Assembly: GCF_000227585.1 (NCBI RefSeq)
Contig: NZ_CAFB01000034.1
Coordinates: 1-64,000 of the forward strand
Length of the DNA: 64,000 bases
Direction: 5' to 3'
Source of the DNA: Candidatus Glomeribacter gigasporarum BEG34
GTDB lineage: Bacteria; Pseudomonadota; Gammaproteobacteria; Burkholderiales; Burkholderiaceae
Below are positions 8,040 to 16,858 of the stretch, in pieces. Each line of letters opens with the position of its first letter. The stretch's first letter is position 1. The position numbers and the translations under genes are program-made. Below the pieces are notes generated by a model, which saw only the letters and a list, made by a program, of their open reading frames with translations, ran no database searches and had not been told where the DNA came from.

Positions 8040-8504
8040 ATGAAGCGCTGGACAAGAGGGCATGGGTGCGGCCTACTCTTGATCGTCATGCTGCTTACTG
8101 CCTGCACAACCACGCATGCTGGAAAAAAATACCGCTACCCTGCTTCCGCGCATCGCCGCCAAGCTTATCATCGCATTGCCTCATCGCGCATTCCCAATAT
8201 TGCGCGTTTTTCTCAGAAGGGCCGCGCATCCTGGTACGGCCGCCGCTTTCACGGCCGCCGCACGGCCAGCGGAGAACGGTTCAATATGCATGCATTGACC
8301 GCTGCGCACCGGACGCTGCCGCTGCTCAGTTATGTGCGCGTCACCAATCTGGCCAATGGCAAATCGGTTGTGGTGAAGATCAATGACCGGGGCCCTTTCT
8401 CGCGCCGCCGAGTCATCGATCTTTCTTATGCGGCGGCAAAATCGATCGGTTTGCGCCGGCGCGGCGTTGGCAGGGTCAAAATTCAGGGGATTGCGCGGCC
8501 ATAA
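8040..8504 (+). CDS. rlpA: RlpA-like septal lipoprotein (double-psi beta-barrel)
   Basis: The protein has 154 residues from ATG 8040. A signal peptide ends in the lipobox LTAC (Cys22). The RlpA double-psi barrel covers about residues 65-150: [19 protein letters not shown], then [14 protein letters not shown] and KINDRGPF. RlpA proteins are outer-membrane lipoproteins at the septum; in Pseudomonas RlpA is a lytic transglycosylase on denuded glycan. The SPOR domain found in long RlpA proteins is absent, which is common in short Burkholderia versions. It lies just upstream of the mla operon. Confidence 0.88.
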   Translation: MKRWTRGHGCGLLLIVMLLTACTTTHAGKKYRYPASAHRRQAYHRIASSRIPNIARFSQKGRASWYGRRFHGRRTASGERFNMHALTAAHRTLPLLSYVRVTNLANGKSVVVKINDRGPFSRRRVIDLSYAAAKSIGLRRRGVGRVKIQGIARP

Positions 8505-8523
8505 TGGGTGATTTTCTAAATCG

Positions 8524-9363
8524 ATGACTTTGATGGCAACGCCTCCGCCTGATATTCTGCTTGAACTGGCCGATGTGGATTTCGGCTACGGGGAACAGCG
8601 CGTGCTGTCGAACCTGAATATGCAATTCAGGCGTCATCAGGTCGTTGCGGTCATGGGTGGCTCCGGCTGCGGCAAAACCACGGTATTACGGCTGATCGGC
8701 GGCCTGGTGCGCGCGCAGCGCGGCCAGGTCCGGTTTGAAGGAGTGGATATCGGTGCGCTCGCAATCTCCGGGCTGTACGCCGTACGCCGGAAAATGGGGA
8801 TGCTGTTCCAGTTGGGCGCGCTATTTACCGATCTTTCCATTTTTGACAATGTGGCCTTTGCATTGCGCGAACACACCGATTTACCCGAAGCGCTGATTCA
8901 TGACCTGGCGTTGATGAAACTCAATGCGGTTGGCCTGCGCGGCGCGCGCTATTTAATGCCCTCTGAAATTTCCGGGGGTATGGCGCGGCGGGTCGCGTTC
9001 GCGCGCGCCATCGCGCTTGATCCTGAACTGATTCTGTTCGACGAACCCTTTGCTGGATTAGACCCGATCTCGCTGGGCATCATCGCCAATTTAATCCGTA
9101 GTCTGAACGACGCGCTGGGGACCACATCGATTCTGGTCAGCCATGATGTGCGGGAATCGTTTGCAATCGCCGATTATGTGTATTTTCTCGCCAACGGCGG
9201 CGTCCACGCCGAAGGCGCGCCAGACAAGCTCCGCGCTTCAACCGATGCCACTGTGCGCCAGTTTCTCGACGCTGCGCCCGATGGCCCCTTTGCTTTTCAT
9301 TACCCAGCCGCGCCGCTCGAAGCCGATTTTGGTCTAGCTTGCGCGGCGCGCGGGCAAGGATGA
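8524..9363 (+). CDS. mlaF: Phospholipid transport ATPase MlaF
   Basis: This 279-residue ABC ATPase is the first gene of the mla operon. It has Walker A GGSGCGKTT (45-53), a signature in the MlaF form (EISGGMARRVAFARA) and Walker B LILFDEPFAGLD. The Mla system moves phospholipids between outer and inner membrane to keep outer-membrane asymmetry. MlaF powers the MlaFEDB complex. Its stop overlaps the start of mlaE. Confidence 0.95.
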   Translation: MTLMATPPPDILLELADVDFGYGEQRVLSNLNMQFRRHQVVAVMGGSGCGKTTVLRLIGGLVRAQRGQVRFEGVDIGALAISGLYAVRRKMGMLFQLGALFTDLSIFDNVAFALREHTDLPEALIHDLALMKLNAVGLRGARYLMPSEISGGMARRVAFARAIALDPELILFDEPFAGLDPISLGIIANLIRSLNDALGTTSILVSHDVRESFAIADYVYFLANGGVHAEGAPDKLRASTDATVRQFLDAAPDGPFAFHYPAAPLEADFGLACAARGQG

Positions 9364-10151
9364 TGCCGATCTTATTCAATTTCTTCAGCACTGCAGGGCG
9401 CGCCGTTTTGAGCAGCCTGGGCCGCGCCGGTTACGGCGCGCGCTTTTTCCTGCGGCTTGTGCTGGAAATTTCCCGCGTTTTCAAACGTCCAAGGCGGCTG
9501 ATCCGGCAGATTCACTTTATTGGGAATGAGTCGCTGTTGATTATTGCGGTGTCCGGCCTGTTCGTCGGTTTCGTACTCGGCTTGCAAGGCTATTACACTT
9601 TGAATCGTTATGGCGCTCAGGAAGCGCTCGGATTGCTGGTTGCCTTATCGCTCACGCGCGAACTTGGCCCGGTGGTCACGGCGCTGCTGTTCGCGGGCCG
9701 CGCTGGCACTTCATTGACAGCCGAGATTGGCCTGATGAAAGCCGGCGAGCAATTGATGGCGATGGAAATGATGGCGATTCAGCCCGTTTCTGCGATCATT
9801 GCGCCGCGTTTCTGGGCGGGCGTGATTGCGATGCCATTGCTGGCCGCAATCTTCAGCGCGGTCGGCGTGATCGGCGGTTATCTGGTGGGCGTACGGTTGA
9901 TTGGCGTGGACGCGGGCGCGTTCTGGTCGCAGATGCAAGGCGGCGTCGATGTGTGGCGCGATATTGGCAACGGCGTCGTTAAAAGTATGGCGTTTGGCTT
10001 TACCGTCGCCTTTATCGCCTTGTTTCAGGGATATGAAGCAAAGCCGACCCCGGAAGGCGTTGCGCGCGCAACCACGCGCACCGTTGTATTTTCATCGCTA
10101 GCGGTATTGGGACTCGATTTCGTATTGACTGCGCTCATGTTTGGACAATGA
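9360..10151 (+). CDS. mlaE: Phospholipid transport permease MlaE
   Basis: The protein has 263 residues from ATG 9360, which overlaps the mlaF stop as ATGA. It has the N-terminal interfacial helix (RQIHFIGNESLLII), several membrane segments and the conserved cytoplasmic block TAEIGLMKAGEQLMAMEMM, the MlaE-family motif that contacts the ATPase. MlaE is the inner-membrane channel of the Mla complex. The next gene starts two bases after its stop. Confidence 0.95.
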   Translation: MMPILFNFFSTAGRAVLSSLGRAGYGARFFLRLVLEISRVFKRPRRLIRQIHFIGNESLLIIAVSGLFVGFVLGLQGYYTLNRYGAQEALGLLVALSLTRELGPVVTALLFAGRAGTSLTAEIGLMKAGEQLMAMEMMAIQPVSAIIAPRFWAGVIAMPLLAAIFSAVGVIGGYLVGVRLIGVDAGAFWSQMQGGVDVWRDIGNGVVKSMAFGFTVAFIALFQGYEAKPTPEGVARATTRTVVFSSLAVLGLDFVLTALMFGQ

Positions 10152-10152
10152 A

Positions 10153-10662
10153 ATGAGAAAAACGACACTGGACTACTGGGTTGGCGTCTTTGTTGTGCTG
10201 GGCGCTATCGCGCTGCTTTTTCTTGCGTTAAAAGTGGGCAATATGAACGCTTTTTCGTTCTCGCGCACTTATCCGCTCGAACTCACATTCAACAATATCG
10301 GCAGCCTTAAACCCCGCGCGCCGGTCAAAAGCGCGGGGGTGAGCGTCGGGCGCATCGCGCGCATTCAGCTCGACAACACCAGTTATCAGGCCAGGGTGAG
10401 GCTCGATATTGATCAACGTTATCAGTTTCCGCGCGACAGTTCAGCAAAAATTCTGACCGCTGGCCTGCTCGGCGAGCAATATATCGGCATTACGCCCGGC
10501 AGCGATGAGCAGATGCTGCCGCCAGGCGGGACCATGACGATGACGCAGTCCGCAATTGTGCTGGAAAATCTGGTGAGCCAGTTTCTATATAGCAAAGCAG
10601 CCGGCGCGGGCGGTGCAAAATCTGCAACAGACACATCTGCCTCAGATAAGAATCGTCCGTGA
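10153..10662 (+). CDS. mlaD: MCE-domain phospholipid-binding protein MlaD
   Basis: The protein has 169 residues from ATG 10153 (MRKTTLDYWVGVFVVLG). A single N-terminal membrane anchor is followed by the MCE domain: LTFNNIGSLKPRAPVKSAGV, VGRIARIQLD, and GLLGEQYIGITPG with the pore-loop region. The C-terminus is a low-complexity tail. MlaD forms a periplasmic hexamer on MlaE. The length is normal for Burkholderia. Confidence 0.95.
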   Translation: MRKTTLDYWVGVFVVLGAIALLFLALKVGNMNAFSFSRTYPLELTFNNIGSLKPRAPVKSAGVSVGRIARIQLDNTSYQARVRLDIDQRYQFPRDSSAKILTAGLLGEQYIGITPGSDEQMLPPGGTMTMTQSAIVLENLVSQFLYSKAAGAGGAKSATDTSASDKNRP

Positions 10663-11495
10663 CAGAGATGGAGACCCATTTTTCTAAAAAGCGTTTGTTT
10701 ACCCTGCTCGTTTTGACTGCAGGACTGGCTGCCTGCGCAAATGTGCGCGCGCCGGTCCGTTCGGACCCGTGGGAAGGCATGAACCGCGCTATGTTTGAGT
10801 TCAATGATACGGTGGATCGGGCCGCGCTTCAACCGGTTGCGCGCGTCTATCACCGGACCCTGCCGCAAGGCGTGCGCACCCGCGTGTCGAACTTTTTTTC
10901 AAATCTGGGCGATGTTCCGGTGATGGCGAATTATCTGTTGCAAGGTCAATGGGCATTCAGCGCCGAAAGCCTGATGCGCATTGCGATCAATACTTTATTC
11001 GGAGTGGGCGGCCTGTTCGACGTTGCGCAGGAGGTCGGTCTGCCCAAACGTCGCACCGATTTTGGTCTCACCTTTGGACGGTACGGTATTCCAGCCGGGC
11101 CCTATCTCGTGTTGCCGCTGCTTGGCCCTAGCACCGTGCGTGATACGGCAGGCACTTTTTTTGACTACTCAGCCAACCCGGTCTCCTATGTCAATCCGGC
11201 GCTATTGAGCTATGGCTTATATGGCGTGCGAATGATCAGCGCGCGCGCTGCGCTGTTACAGGCCGGCAATTTGCTCAGTGAAGCAGCGCTCGATAAATAC
11301 TCATTTGTACGCAATGCCTACTTGCAACGCCGCGCTTATTTCAGCGGCGCGCACAACCGCAACGGGCCGCCTCGTGATGAGGATGAAGGCGCGTCTTCGT
11401 CTGGCTCTGTGGCCGCGCCGCCGGCTGAACAGCACATTCCATCGCAGCAGATGATACCACCGCATATAATGCCGCAGATTCATTTAGGATGGTAA
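10659..11495 (+). CDS. mlaA: Outer-membrane lipoprotein MlaA (VacJ)
   Basis: The protein has 278 residues from GTG 10659, which overlaps the mlaD stop; ATG 10668 is an alternative. A lipoprotein signal ends in LAAC (Cys26). The VacJ domain follows: DPWEGMNRAMFEFND, LPQGVRTRVSNFFSNL, and RTDFGLTFGRYGIPAGPYLVLPLLGPSTVRD split over positions 138-168. MlaA removes misplaced phospholipid from the outer leaflet and passes it to MlaC. The last 50 residues are a polar, Ser/Pro/Gln-rich tail. Confidence 0.95.
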   Translation: MTEMETHFSKKRLFTLLVLTAGLAACANVRAPVRSDPWEGMNRAMFEFNDTVDRAALQPVARVYHRTLPQGVRTRVSNFFSNLGDVPVMANYLLQGQWAFSAESLMRIAINTLFGVGGLFDVAQEVGLPKRRTDFGLTFGRYGIPAGPYLVLPLLGPSTVRDTAGTFFDYSANPVSYVNPALLSYGLYGVRMISARAALLQAGNLLSEAALDKYSFVRNAYLQRRAYFSGAHNRNGPPRDEDEGASSSGSVAAPPAEQHIPSQQMIPPHIMPQIHLGW

Positions 11496-11535
11496 GCGCC
11501 TGCTCACGGTCTATGCCCTTTATCCGGAACGCCCT

Positions 11536-12207
11536 ATGAACAAACAATTTCTACCGTTTATGATGCGCGCCGCGCTCGCCGCGTTCTTCGCGTGCGCAGG
11601 CGTAGCGCATGCGCAAAAGGCGCAGCCATCAGGCAATGATGCAGACGCAGCGCGCGAGCTCATCATCGCCGTGACGACAGAGGTGATGAATATTGTCAAG
11701 AATGATCCTTCCATCACAAAGGATATGGGCAGACTGACTCGACTCGTCGATCAAAAGATTCTCCCGCATACCGATATGCAGCGCGCTACGCGCGTGGCGA
11801 TGGGCCGCCACTGGAAAAATGCAACGCCGCCGCAGCGGCAGCAGTTGATGACGCAATTCAAGGATTTATTGTTCTATACCTACGCGGGCGCTTTGTCGAA
11901 AATCTCCACGGCGCAACTCAAAAATCAGCCGCCGATGAATTATCTGCCTCTGCGCGCCCAGAATTCCGGTCATGAGGTCGTGGTTGAAACAGTGCTGATG
12001 AATGAAGGCAACCCTGTCAATATCGACTACCGTCTTGAAAAGACATCAGAGGGCTGGAAAGTATACGATGTCAATTTTGGCGGCATGTGGTGGACTCAAA
12101 ACTATCAGGAACAATTTGACAATAAGATCGCCGAAGCAGGCATCGATGGCCTGCTGGAATTCCTCAGCAAACGCAACCAGCAGCTTAAGGCAGGCCAGCG
12201 TGCATGA
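11536..12207 (+). CDS. mlaC: Periplasmic phospholipid carrier MlaC
   Basis: The protein has 223 residues with a signal peptide ending near AHAQK. The MlaC/Ttg2D domain includes DMQRATRVAMGRHWKNATPPQ, FKDLLFYTYAGAL and GWKVYDVNFGG. MlaC shuttles phospholipid between MlaA and the MlaFEDB complex. It follows mlaA by 40 bases and its stop overlaps mlaB. Confidence 0.95.
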   Translation: MNKQFLPFMMRAALAAFFACAGVAHAQKAQPSGNDADAARELIIAVTTEVMNIVKNDPSITKDMGRLTRLVDQKILPHTDMQRATRVAMGRHWKNATPPQRQQLMTQFKDLLFYTYAGALSKISTAQLKNQPPMNYLPLRAQNSGHEVVVETVLMNEGNPVNIDYRLEKTSEGWKVYDVNFGGMWWTQNYQEQFDNKIAEAGIDGLLEFLSKRNQQLKAGQRA

Positions 12208-12485
12208 TAATGCTTACAACCGGCCCGGCGTTAACACAATCGAATGCCCGCGCAGCGCTTAAGATGGGTTTGGTGCACATCGCAACAGGCGCGGATCGGG
12301 TCGATTGCGCGCCGCTGGCGCATTTTGATTCGGCGGCGCTCGCTGTTCTGCTCGCCTGGCGCCGAGCCGCGCGCGCGCGCGGCATGACGCTTCGCCTTCT
12401 CAATGTACCGGCTCAACTGGCGAATCTGGCGCGCGCATATGGTATTGATACGCTGATCGCAGATCGGAAAAACGCTTCCTTTTAA
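12204..12485 (+). CDS. mlaB: STAS-domain protein MlaB
   Basis: The protein has 93 residues, a single STAS domain with a conserved core (CAPLAHFDSAALAVLLAWRR, then LRLLNVPAQLANLARAYG). In MlaB this loop binds MlaF and controls ATPase activity. The ATG overlaps the mlaC stop (ATGA). It completes the mlaFEDACB order typical of Burkholderia. Confidence 0.88.
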   Translation: MIMLTTGPALTQSNARAALKMGLVHIATGADRVDCAPLAHFDSAALAVLLAWRRAARARGMTLRLLNVPAQLANLARAYGIDTLIADRKNASF

Positions 12486-12502
12486 ATTTTTTACATGGCG
12501 CC

Positions 12503-13231
12503 ATGCCCGCAATAGAAATTGTCTGCGTTCAAAAACGTTATCCAAAATTGCAAGCGCTGAATAACATCAGCCTGACCATTGAGGAAGGCGAGTTTTTTGG
12601 ACTGCTGGGTCCGAACGGCGCCGGTAAAACGACTTTGATCCACATCCTGGCGGGCTTAACGCGCGCCGATGGCGGCAGGGTCCGGATTTGCGGGCGCGAT
12701 ACCCTTTCTGACTTTCGCGCCGCGCGCCGCATGCTCGGCGTTGTACCGCAGGAACTGGTGTTTGACCCTTTTTTTACGGTGCGGGAGACCTTGCGCATCC
12801 AGTCCGGTTACTATGGCCTGTTGCGCAATGACGATTGGATCGATGAGGTACTCGCCAACCTCGGTCTTGCGGACAAAGCGGATGCAAATATGCGCGCGCT
12901 CTCCGGCGGTATGAAACGGCGCGTACTGATTGCGCAGGCGCTGATGCACCGGCCTGCCGTTATTGTGCTTGATGAACCGACGGCTGGCGTGGATGTGGAA
13001 CTGCGTCAGACCTTATGGAAATTCATTACTCAATTGAATCGCGCCGGCCATACGATTGTTCTGACCACGCACTATCTGGAAGAAGCCGAACAGTTATGCA
13101 CCCGGATTGCAATGCTGCAGCGGGGTGAAATCGTTGCGCTTGACCACACGCGCGCGTTGCTGCAACGCTTTTCCGGCGCAGATTTGGAAGAGGTGTTCAT
13201 GCAGGTGATGCGCCTCGCCACACACCGTTAA
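12503..13231 (+). CDS. ABC-2 exporter ATPase (YadG/CcmA-like)
   Basis: The protein has 242 residues. Walker A GPNGAGKTT (about 35-43), Q-loop VVPQELVFDPF, signature LSGGMKRRVLIAQAL and Walker B VIVLDEPTAGVD are all present. It pairs with the permease 10 bases downstream. In Burkholderia these two genes lie between mlaB and bolA-murA. The substrate is unknown. Confidence 0.9.
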   Translation: MPAIEIVCVQKRYPKLQALNNISLTIEEGEFFGLLGPNGAGKTTLIHILAGLTRADGGRVRICGRDTLSDFRAARRMLGVVPQELVFDPFFTVRETLRIQSGYYGLLRNDDWIDEVLANLGLADKADANMRALSGGMKRRVLIAQALMHRPAVIVLDEPTAGVDVELRQTLWKFITQLNRAGHTIVLTTHYLEEAEQLCTRIAMLQRGEIVALDHTRALLQRFSGADLEEVFMQVMRLATHR

Positions 13232-13240
13232 AACGCGTCT

Positions 13241-13996
13241 ATGAGTGCTTTTTATACCCTGCTCTACAAGGAAGTATTGCGTTTCTGGAAAGTCAGTTTG
13301 CAAACGATTGTGGCGCCAATGGTCACCGCTTTGTTGTATTTGGTGATTTTCGGCTCGGCGCTGCAAAAACATATGCAGGTCTATCCCGGAGTTTCCTATA
13401 CGCATTTTCTGATTCCCGGCCTGATCATGATGAGCGTGCTGCAAAACGCTTTCGCGAATAGCGCAACCTCTCTGATTCAGTCGAAACTCAATGGTAATCT
13501 GGTGTTTGTGCTGATGGCGCCGCTTGGCGCCTGGGAAATTTTCGGCGCTTATGTGCTTGCTTCAGTCGCGCGCGGCGCGTGCGTTGGTCTGAGCGTTTAT
13601 CTGGCCACGGTCTGGTTCTTCCCTTTCGGAATTGCTGCGCCTCTTTATAGCGCCGCGTTTATTCTGATCGGCGCAACCCTGCTCGGCACGCTTGGGTTAA
13701 TCGCGGGCATTTATGCCGAGAAGTTTGATCAGATGATGTCATTCCAGAATTTTTTGATTGCGCCGCTGACCCTGCTGGCGGGCGTGTTCTATTCCATCCA
13801 TTCCCTGCCGCCGCTCTGGCATGCCGTTTCCCGCCTGAATCCTTTTTTCTATTTAATTGACGGATTCCGTTATGGCTTTTTTGGCATTTCCGATCTTGCG
13901 CCAATCACCAGCCTGATCATTACGGGTGCATGCTGCGCGGCGCTGGCATGTCTGGCGCTGCGCCTGTTATCTAGTGGTTATAAACTCAGAAATTGA
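13241..13996 (+). CDS. ABC-2 type exporter permease (YadH-like)
   Basis: The 251-residue integral membrane protein has six predicted segments and the ABC-2 motif region LNPFFYLIDGFRYGFFG near 206-222. It matches the ATPase upstream and probably forms a homodimeric exporter. The substrate cannot be deduced. Confidence 0.9.
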   Translation: MSAFYTLLYKEVLRFWKVSLQTIVAPMVTALLYLVIFGSALQKHMQVYPGVSYTHFLIPGLIMMSVLQNAFANSATSLIQSKLNGNLVFVLMAPLGAWEIFGAYVLASVARGACVGLSVYLATVWFFPFGIAAPLYSAAFILIGATLLGTLGLIAGIYAEKFDQMMSFQNFLIAPLTLLAGVFYSIHSLPPLWHAVSRLNPFFYLIDGFRYGFFGISDLAPITSLIITGACCAALACLALRLLSSGYKLRN

Positions 13997-14012
13997 AACG
14001 AGAGCAACGTGG

Positions 14013-14075
14013 CTGCCCGCACCTGAACACATCCGACAGGCCATCGCTGAACAGTGCTGCATGGGAACACAATAA
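14013..14075 (+). pseudogene. bolA: bolA remnant (first ~15 codons only)
   Basis: The short frame reads [16 protein letters not shown]. It resembles the opening of the BolA-like gene that precedes murA in Burkholderia (LP-T/A-PE-x-[IV]-[KR]-Q-x-I). No start codon remains (TGG precedes it) and the frame stops after 20 codons. The match is short, so this is suggestive rather than proven. Confidence 0.4.
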
Positions 14076-14086
14076 CAATCAACATC

Positions 14087-15394
14087 ATGGATAAATTTTT
14101 AATTCAGGGCGGTGTGCGCTTAAGCGGTGAAATCCATGTCTCAGGCGCGAAAAATGCGGCATTGCCTGATCTGTGCGCGAGTCTGTTATGCGCCGAGCCG
14201 CTTTATCTGGACAATATTCCCGATTTGCAGGATGTGCGCACTCTGCTGGCGCTTCTTGAAGACATGGGCGTGCAATCTGAAATGGAGGCGGGAACAGTCA
14301 CGCTCGATAGCGGCCGGATCATACAGGGTATTGCATCTTACGAGCGCGTCAAAACGATGCGCGCCTCGATTCTGGCGCTTGGTCCGCTGCTCGCGCGTCT
14401 CGGCGAGGCGTATGTATCGCTGCCGGGCGGCTGCGCGATTGGCGCGCGCCCCATTGATCAGCATATTGCCGGTCTGCGCGCGATGGGCGCCGCCATCGAC
14501 ATTCAAAAGGGTTATATCCACGCGCGCGCGCGGCGGCTTAAAGGCTGCCGTTTCGTCTTTGACTGCATTACGGTCACCGGCACAGAAAATTTGTTGATGG
14601 CCGCGACGCTTGCGGAAGGCGAAACGGTGCTTGAGAATGCCGCGCGCGAGCCGGAAGTCAGCGATCTGGCAACGCTTCTGTGCGCAATGGGCGCGCATAT
14701 TCAGGGAATCGGTACGCACCGGCTGGTGATACAAGGCGTGCCTCAATTACATGGCGCGCGTCATCGCGTGATTCCCGACCGTATTGAAGCCGGCACTTTT
14801 TTATGTGCAGCGGCAGCAACGCGGGGGCAAATTGTGCTTCGGCATATTCAGCCTGGCCTGCTCGATGCAGCGCTTGAGAAACTCTGCGAAGCGGGCGCTA
14901 AAATCAGCGCGGGCCGGGACTGGATCCGCGTGCAGATGAACCGCCGGCCGCGCGCCGTCTCCTTCCAGACCGCCGAATATCCCCGCTTCCCAACGGATTT
15001 ACAAGCGCAGTTTATGGCGCTGGGCTGTATCTCGAACGGCGGCGCGCGCATCGTCGAGACGATTTTTGAAAACCGCCTGATGCACGTGCAGGCGCTCAGA
15101 CGGCTAGGCGCCCGGATTCATACGCATCACAATACTGCCTTTGTCACCGGGGTGCCGTGTTTATCAGGCGCGACCGTCACCGCCACCGATTTGCGCGCAT
15201 CCGCCAGTCTGGTGATTGCCGGGTTGGTCGCGGATGGCGAAACGTGGGTCAAACGGATCGATCATCTGGATCGCGGCTACGATCAAATGGAAATGAAACT
15301 GGCCGCGCTCGGCGCAAATGTACGCCGCGTTGACGCGGAGGACACCCATGCAGAAGTGGTACTCAAGCGTATCGCCAACGCGCGCGCTGCATAG
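14087..15394 (+). CDS. murA: UDP-N-acetylglucosamine 1-carboxyvinyltransferase
   Basis: The protein has 435 residues from ATG 14087 ([20 protein letters not shown]). MurA performs the first committed step of peptidoglycan synthesis, adding enolpyruvate from PEP to UDP-GlcNAc. SGAKNAALP (substrate lysine), the catalytic cysteine in [13 protein letters not shown] (Cys116) and [16 protein letters not shown] are all present. In Burkholderia murA is followed directly by the hisGDCB... cluster, which is absent here. Confidence 0.97.
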   Translation: MDKFLIQGGVRLSGEIHVSGAKNAALPDLCASLLCAEPLYLDNIPDLQDVRTLLALLEDMGVQSEMEAGTVTLDSGRIIQGIASYERVKTMRASILALGPLLARLGEAYVSLPGGCAIGARPIDQHIAGLRAMGAAIDIQKGYIHARARRLKGCRFVFDCITVTGTENLLMAATLAEGETVLENAAREPEVSDLATLLCAMGAHIQGIGTHRLVIQGVPQLHGARHRVIPDRIEAGTFLCAAAATRGQIVLRHIQPGLLDAALEKLCEAGAKISAGRDWIRVQMNRRPRAVSFQTAEYPRFPTDLQAQFMALGCISNGGARIVETIFENRLMHVQALRRLGARIHTHHNTAFVTGVPCLSGATVTATDLRASASLVIAGLVADGETWVKRIDHLDRGYDQMEMKLAALGANVRRVDAEDTHAEVVLKRIANARAA

Positions 15395-15438
15395 TGCATA
15401 TGCTTGACTTCAATAGAGGCGATTTCGATACAATTTAC

Positions 15439-15582
15439 AGAAGTCATTTCATAAATGGCTGCGAGGCCGTGATGCAGGGTCGGGCGGTGCTCGGAATGCT
15501 CACATATTCATATATGCTCCGCTTCCTGCGCTCCGTCCTCCCCTGCCTGACGACCTCTCGCCTATTGATGAAATGACTTCTA
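15439..15582. repeat. Palindromic repeat, AGAAGTCATTTCAT type (144 bp)
   Basis: The ends AGAAGTCATTTCAT and its inverse complement frame a core starting CGGGCGGTGCTCGGAATGC. The same ends and core, in the opposite orientation, occur at 24297-24441. The same core with different ends is at 35759-35905. It occupies part of the space between murA and hinT where the his genes lie in relatives. Confidence 0.88.
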
Positions 15583-15618
15583 ACAATGATCAGTAAACAT
15601 CAGGCTGAAGCCATCGAT

Positions 15619-15984
15619 ATGAATGACTGTCTTTTCTGCAAAATTGCCGCGGGCAAAGTACCGAGCCGGAAAGTATACGAAGATGATACATTCTGCGCTT
15701 TTCACGATGCCAAACCGGCGGCGCCCGTACATGTGCTCCTCATTCCGCGCCGGCATATTGCAACGCTTGTCGATTGCGCGCCGCAGGACGCGCCTTTATT
15801 AGGGCGGATGATGATACTGACTGCACAGCTCGCAGCACAGCTTGGCGTGGCGTATCGCGGCGCGGACGCCGGCGGTACAGGTTTTAGAACCGTGATCAAT
15901 ACCGGCCCTGGGGGCGGACAGGAAATTTATCATCTGCATGCGCATTTGCTGGGAGGGAAACGTCCGTGGTCGCGCATGGGCTAG
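15619..15984 (+). CDS. hinT: HIT-family nucleotide hydrolase HinT
   Basis: The protein has 121 residues from ATG 15619 (MNDCLFCKIAAGKVPSRKVY). The histidine triad is IYHLHAHLLGG near the C-terminus. HinT hydrolyses AMP-lysine and other purine nucleoside phosphoramidates. Upstream codons to 15586 are open but unlike the family. The stop codon TAG is the first three bases of the palindromic repeat at 15982. In Burkholderia the gene also precedes tatA. Confidence 0.93.
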   Translation: MNDCLFCKIAAGKVPSRKVYEDDTFCAFHDAKPAAPVHVLLIPRRHIATLVDCAPQDAPLLGRMMILTAQLAAQLGVAYRGADAGGTGFRTVINTGPGGGQEIYHLHAHLLGGKRPWSRMG

Positions 15985-16055
15985 AGCATTTTTCAGCGGC
16001 TTGCACTACGTCACTTCGCCGTTCCGTGTGTTCGGGATCGCTGCAAAATGCTCTA
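15982..16055. repeat. Palindromic repeat, TAGAGCATTTTTCAG type, short form (74 bp)
   Basis: It runs from TAGAGCATTTTTCAGCGGCTTGC to GCAAAATGCTCTA. This is the shortest copy and lacks most of the core. It starts at the hinT stop codon and lies before tatA. Confidence 0.8.
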
Positions 16056-16100
16056 ACGTAGTCAAGGTCATAGATAAAATGACTTCAGGGAGGAATTAAA

Positions 16101-16361
16101 ATGTTGGGTTCATTCAGTATCGGACATTGGCTGATTGTGCTGCTGATTGTTGCGCTCGTATTCGGCACCCGGAAACTGCGCGATCTGGGGAGTGATTTAG
16201 GCAGCGCGATCAAGGGATTTAAAGAGGGGCTGCGGGATGGGGATGGAAGGGGAGACGGAAAGGGAGACGGAAAGGGAGACGGAAAGCAGGCGGTTCGGAA
16301 AGTGCTCCCCAGGATTGAGGCGGATATTCAGAACGCGGCGCAAACGCGCGATGCCCAATAA
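16101..16361 (+). CDS. tatA: Sec-independent translocase subunit TatA
   Basis: The protein has 86 residues. A short N-terminal membrane helix ([18 protein letters not shown]) is followed by the TatA amphipathic helix [19 protein letters not shown]. The tail carries GDGK-type repeats from a 12-bp tandem array. TatA forms the size-adjusting pore of the twin-arginine pathway. A good ribosome site (GGGAGGA) precedes the ATG. TatC, essential for substrate recognition, is not found in this cluster. Confidence 0.93.
   Translation: MLGSFSIGHWLIVLLIVALVFGTRKLRDLGSDLGSAIKGFKEGLRDGDGRGDGKGDGKGDGKQAVRKVLPRIEADIQNAAQTRDAQ
16239..16286 (+). repeat. 12-bp tandem repeat inside tatA
   Basis: Three exact units of GGAGACGGAAAG and one degenerate unit encode Gly-Asp-Gly-Lys repeats in the hydrophilic tail of TatA. 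The frame is kept because the unit is four codons, so copy number can vary without frameshift. Confidence 0.85.
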
Positions 16362-16388
16362 TGCTTAAGCTTGCAGTCGCTGGATTTA

Positions 16389-16829
16389 ATGCTTGAACTG
16401 GGGCTTGCCAAACTTGCGCTGATTGCGCTCGTTGCGTTGGTCGTGATTGGTCCAGAACGGCTTCCGCGCGTTGCGCGCACGGCGGGCATGTTATTGGGAC
16501 GCGCGCAACGCTGTCTCAATGAAATCAGAGATGAGGTCAACCGTGAAATCGAACTGAAAGAATTGCAGCAGGTGAAAACAGAATTTGAGCAATCCGCGCG
16601 ATGCGTCGATCAGACGCTGCATGCTTCTTTGCGCGAAGCGCTGATGACCTCTTCCGCTCAACGAATGCCTGCGCCCGCCAGGCGCAGAAACTGGCATATC
16701 AGAAGAAAGGCCCCGCCTCTTTGGCGTAAACGCATGACGGTGCGTCACCGCGCCTATGTGCAATCCGGCGCGGCGCGCATGATGCGACATAGACCGGCGC
16801 TTCGGAGAAGACGGATTCATTTTTTTTAA
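16389..16829 (+). CDS. tatB: Sec-independent translocase subunit TatB, unusual C-terminus
   Basis: The protein has 146 residues from ATG 16389. MLELGLAKLALIALVALVV, GPERLPRVARTAGMLLGRAQ and EIELKELQQVKTEFEQSAR are standard TatB. After residue ~85 the protein becomes extremely basic (RRRNWHIRRKAPPLWRKR and later RRRRIHFF), unlike the usual neutral or acidic tail. TatB with TatC forms the receptor for twin-arginine signals. tatC should follow but is missing; a repeat and then sspA come next. Confidence 0.9.
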   Translation: MLELGLAKLALIALVALVVIGPERLPRVARTAGMLLGRAQRCLNEIRDEVNREIELKELQQVKTEFEQSARCVDQTLHASLREALMTSSAQRMPAPARRRNWHIRRKAPPLWRKRMTVRHRAYVQSGAARMMRHRPALRRRRIHFF

Positions 16830-16858
16830 TGTTTTGTTTTAAATCGCTCCTTTAAATC

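Noticed and set aside
16239-16286. CRISPR-like short repeats
   Set aside because: The 12-bp units are directly adjacent with no spacers and lie in the tatA coding frame. No CRISPR array or cas gene was seen in the window.
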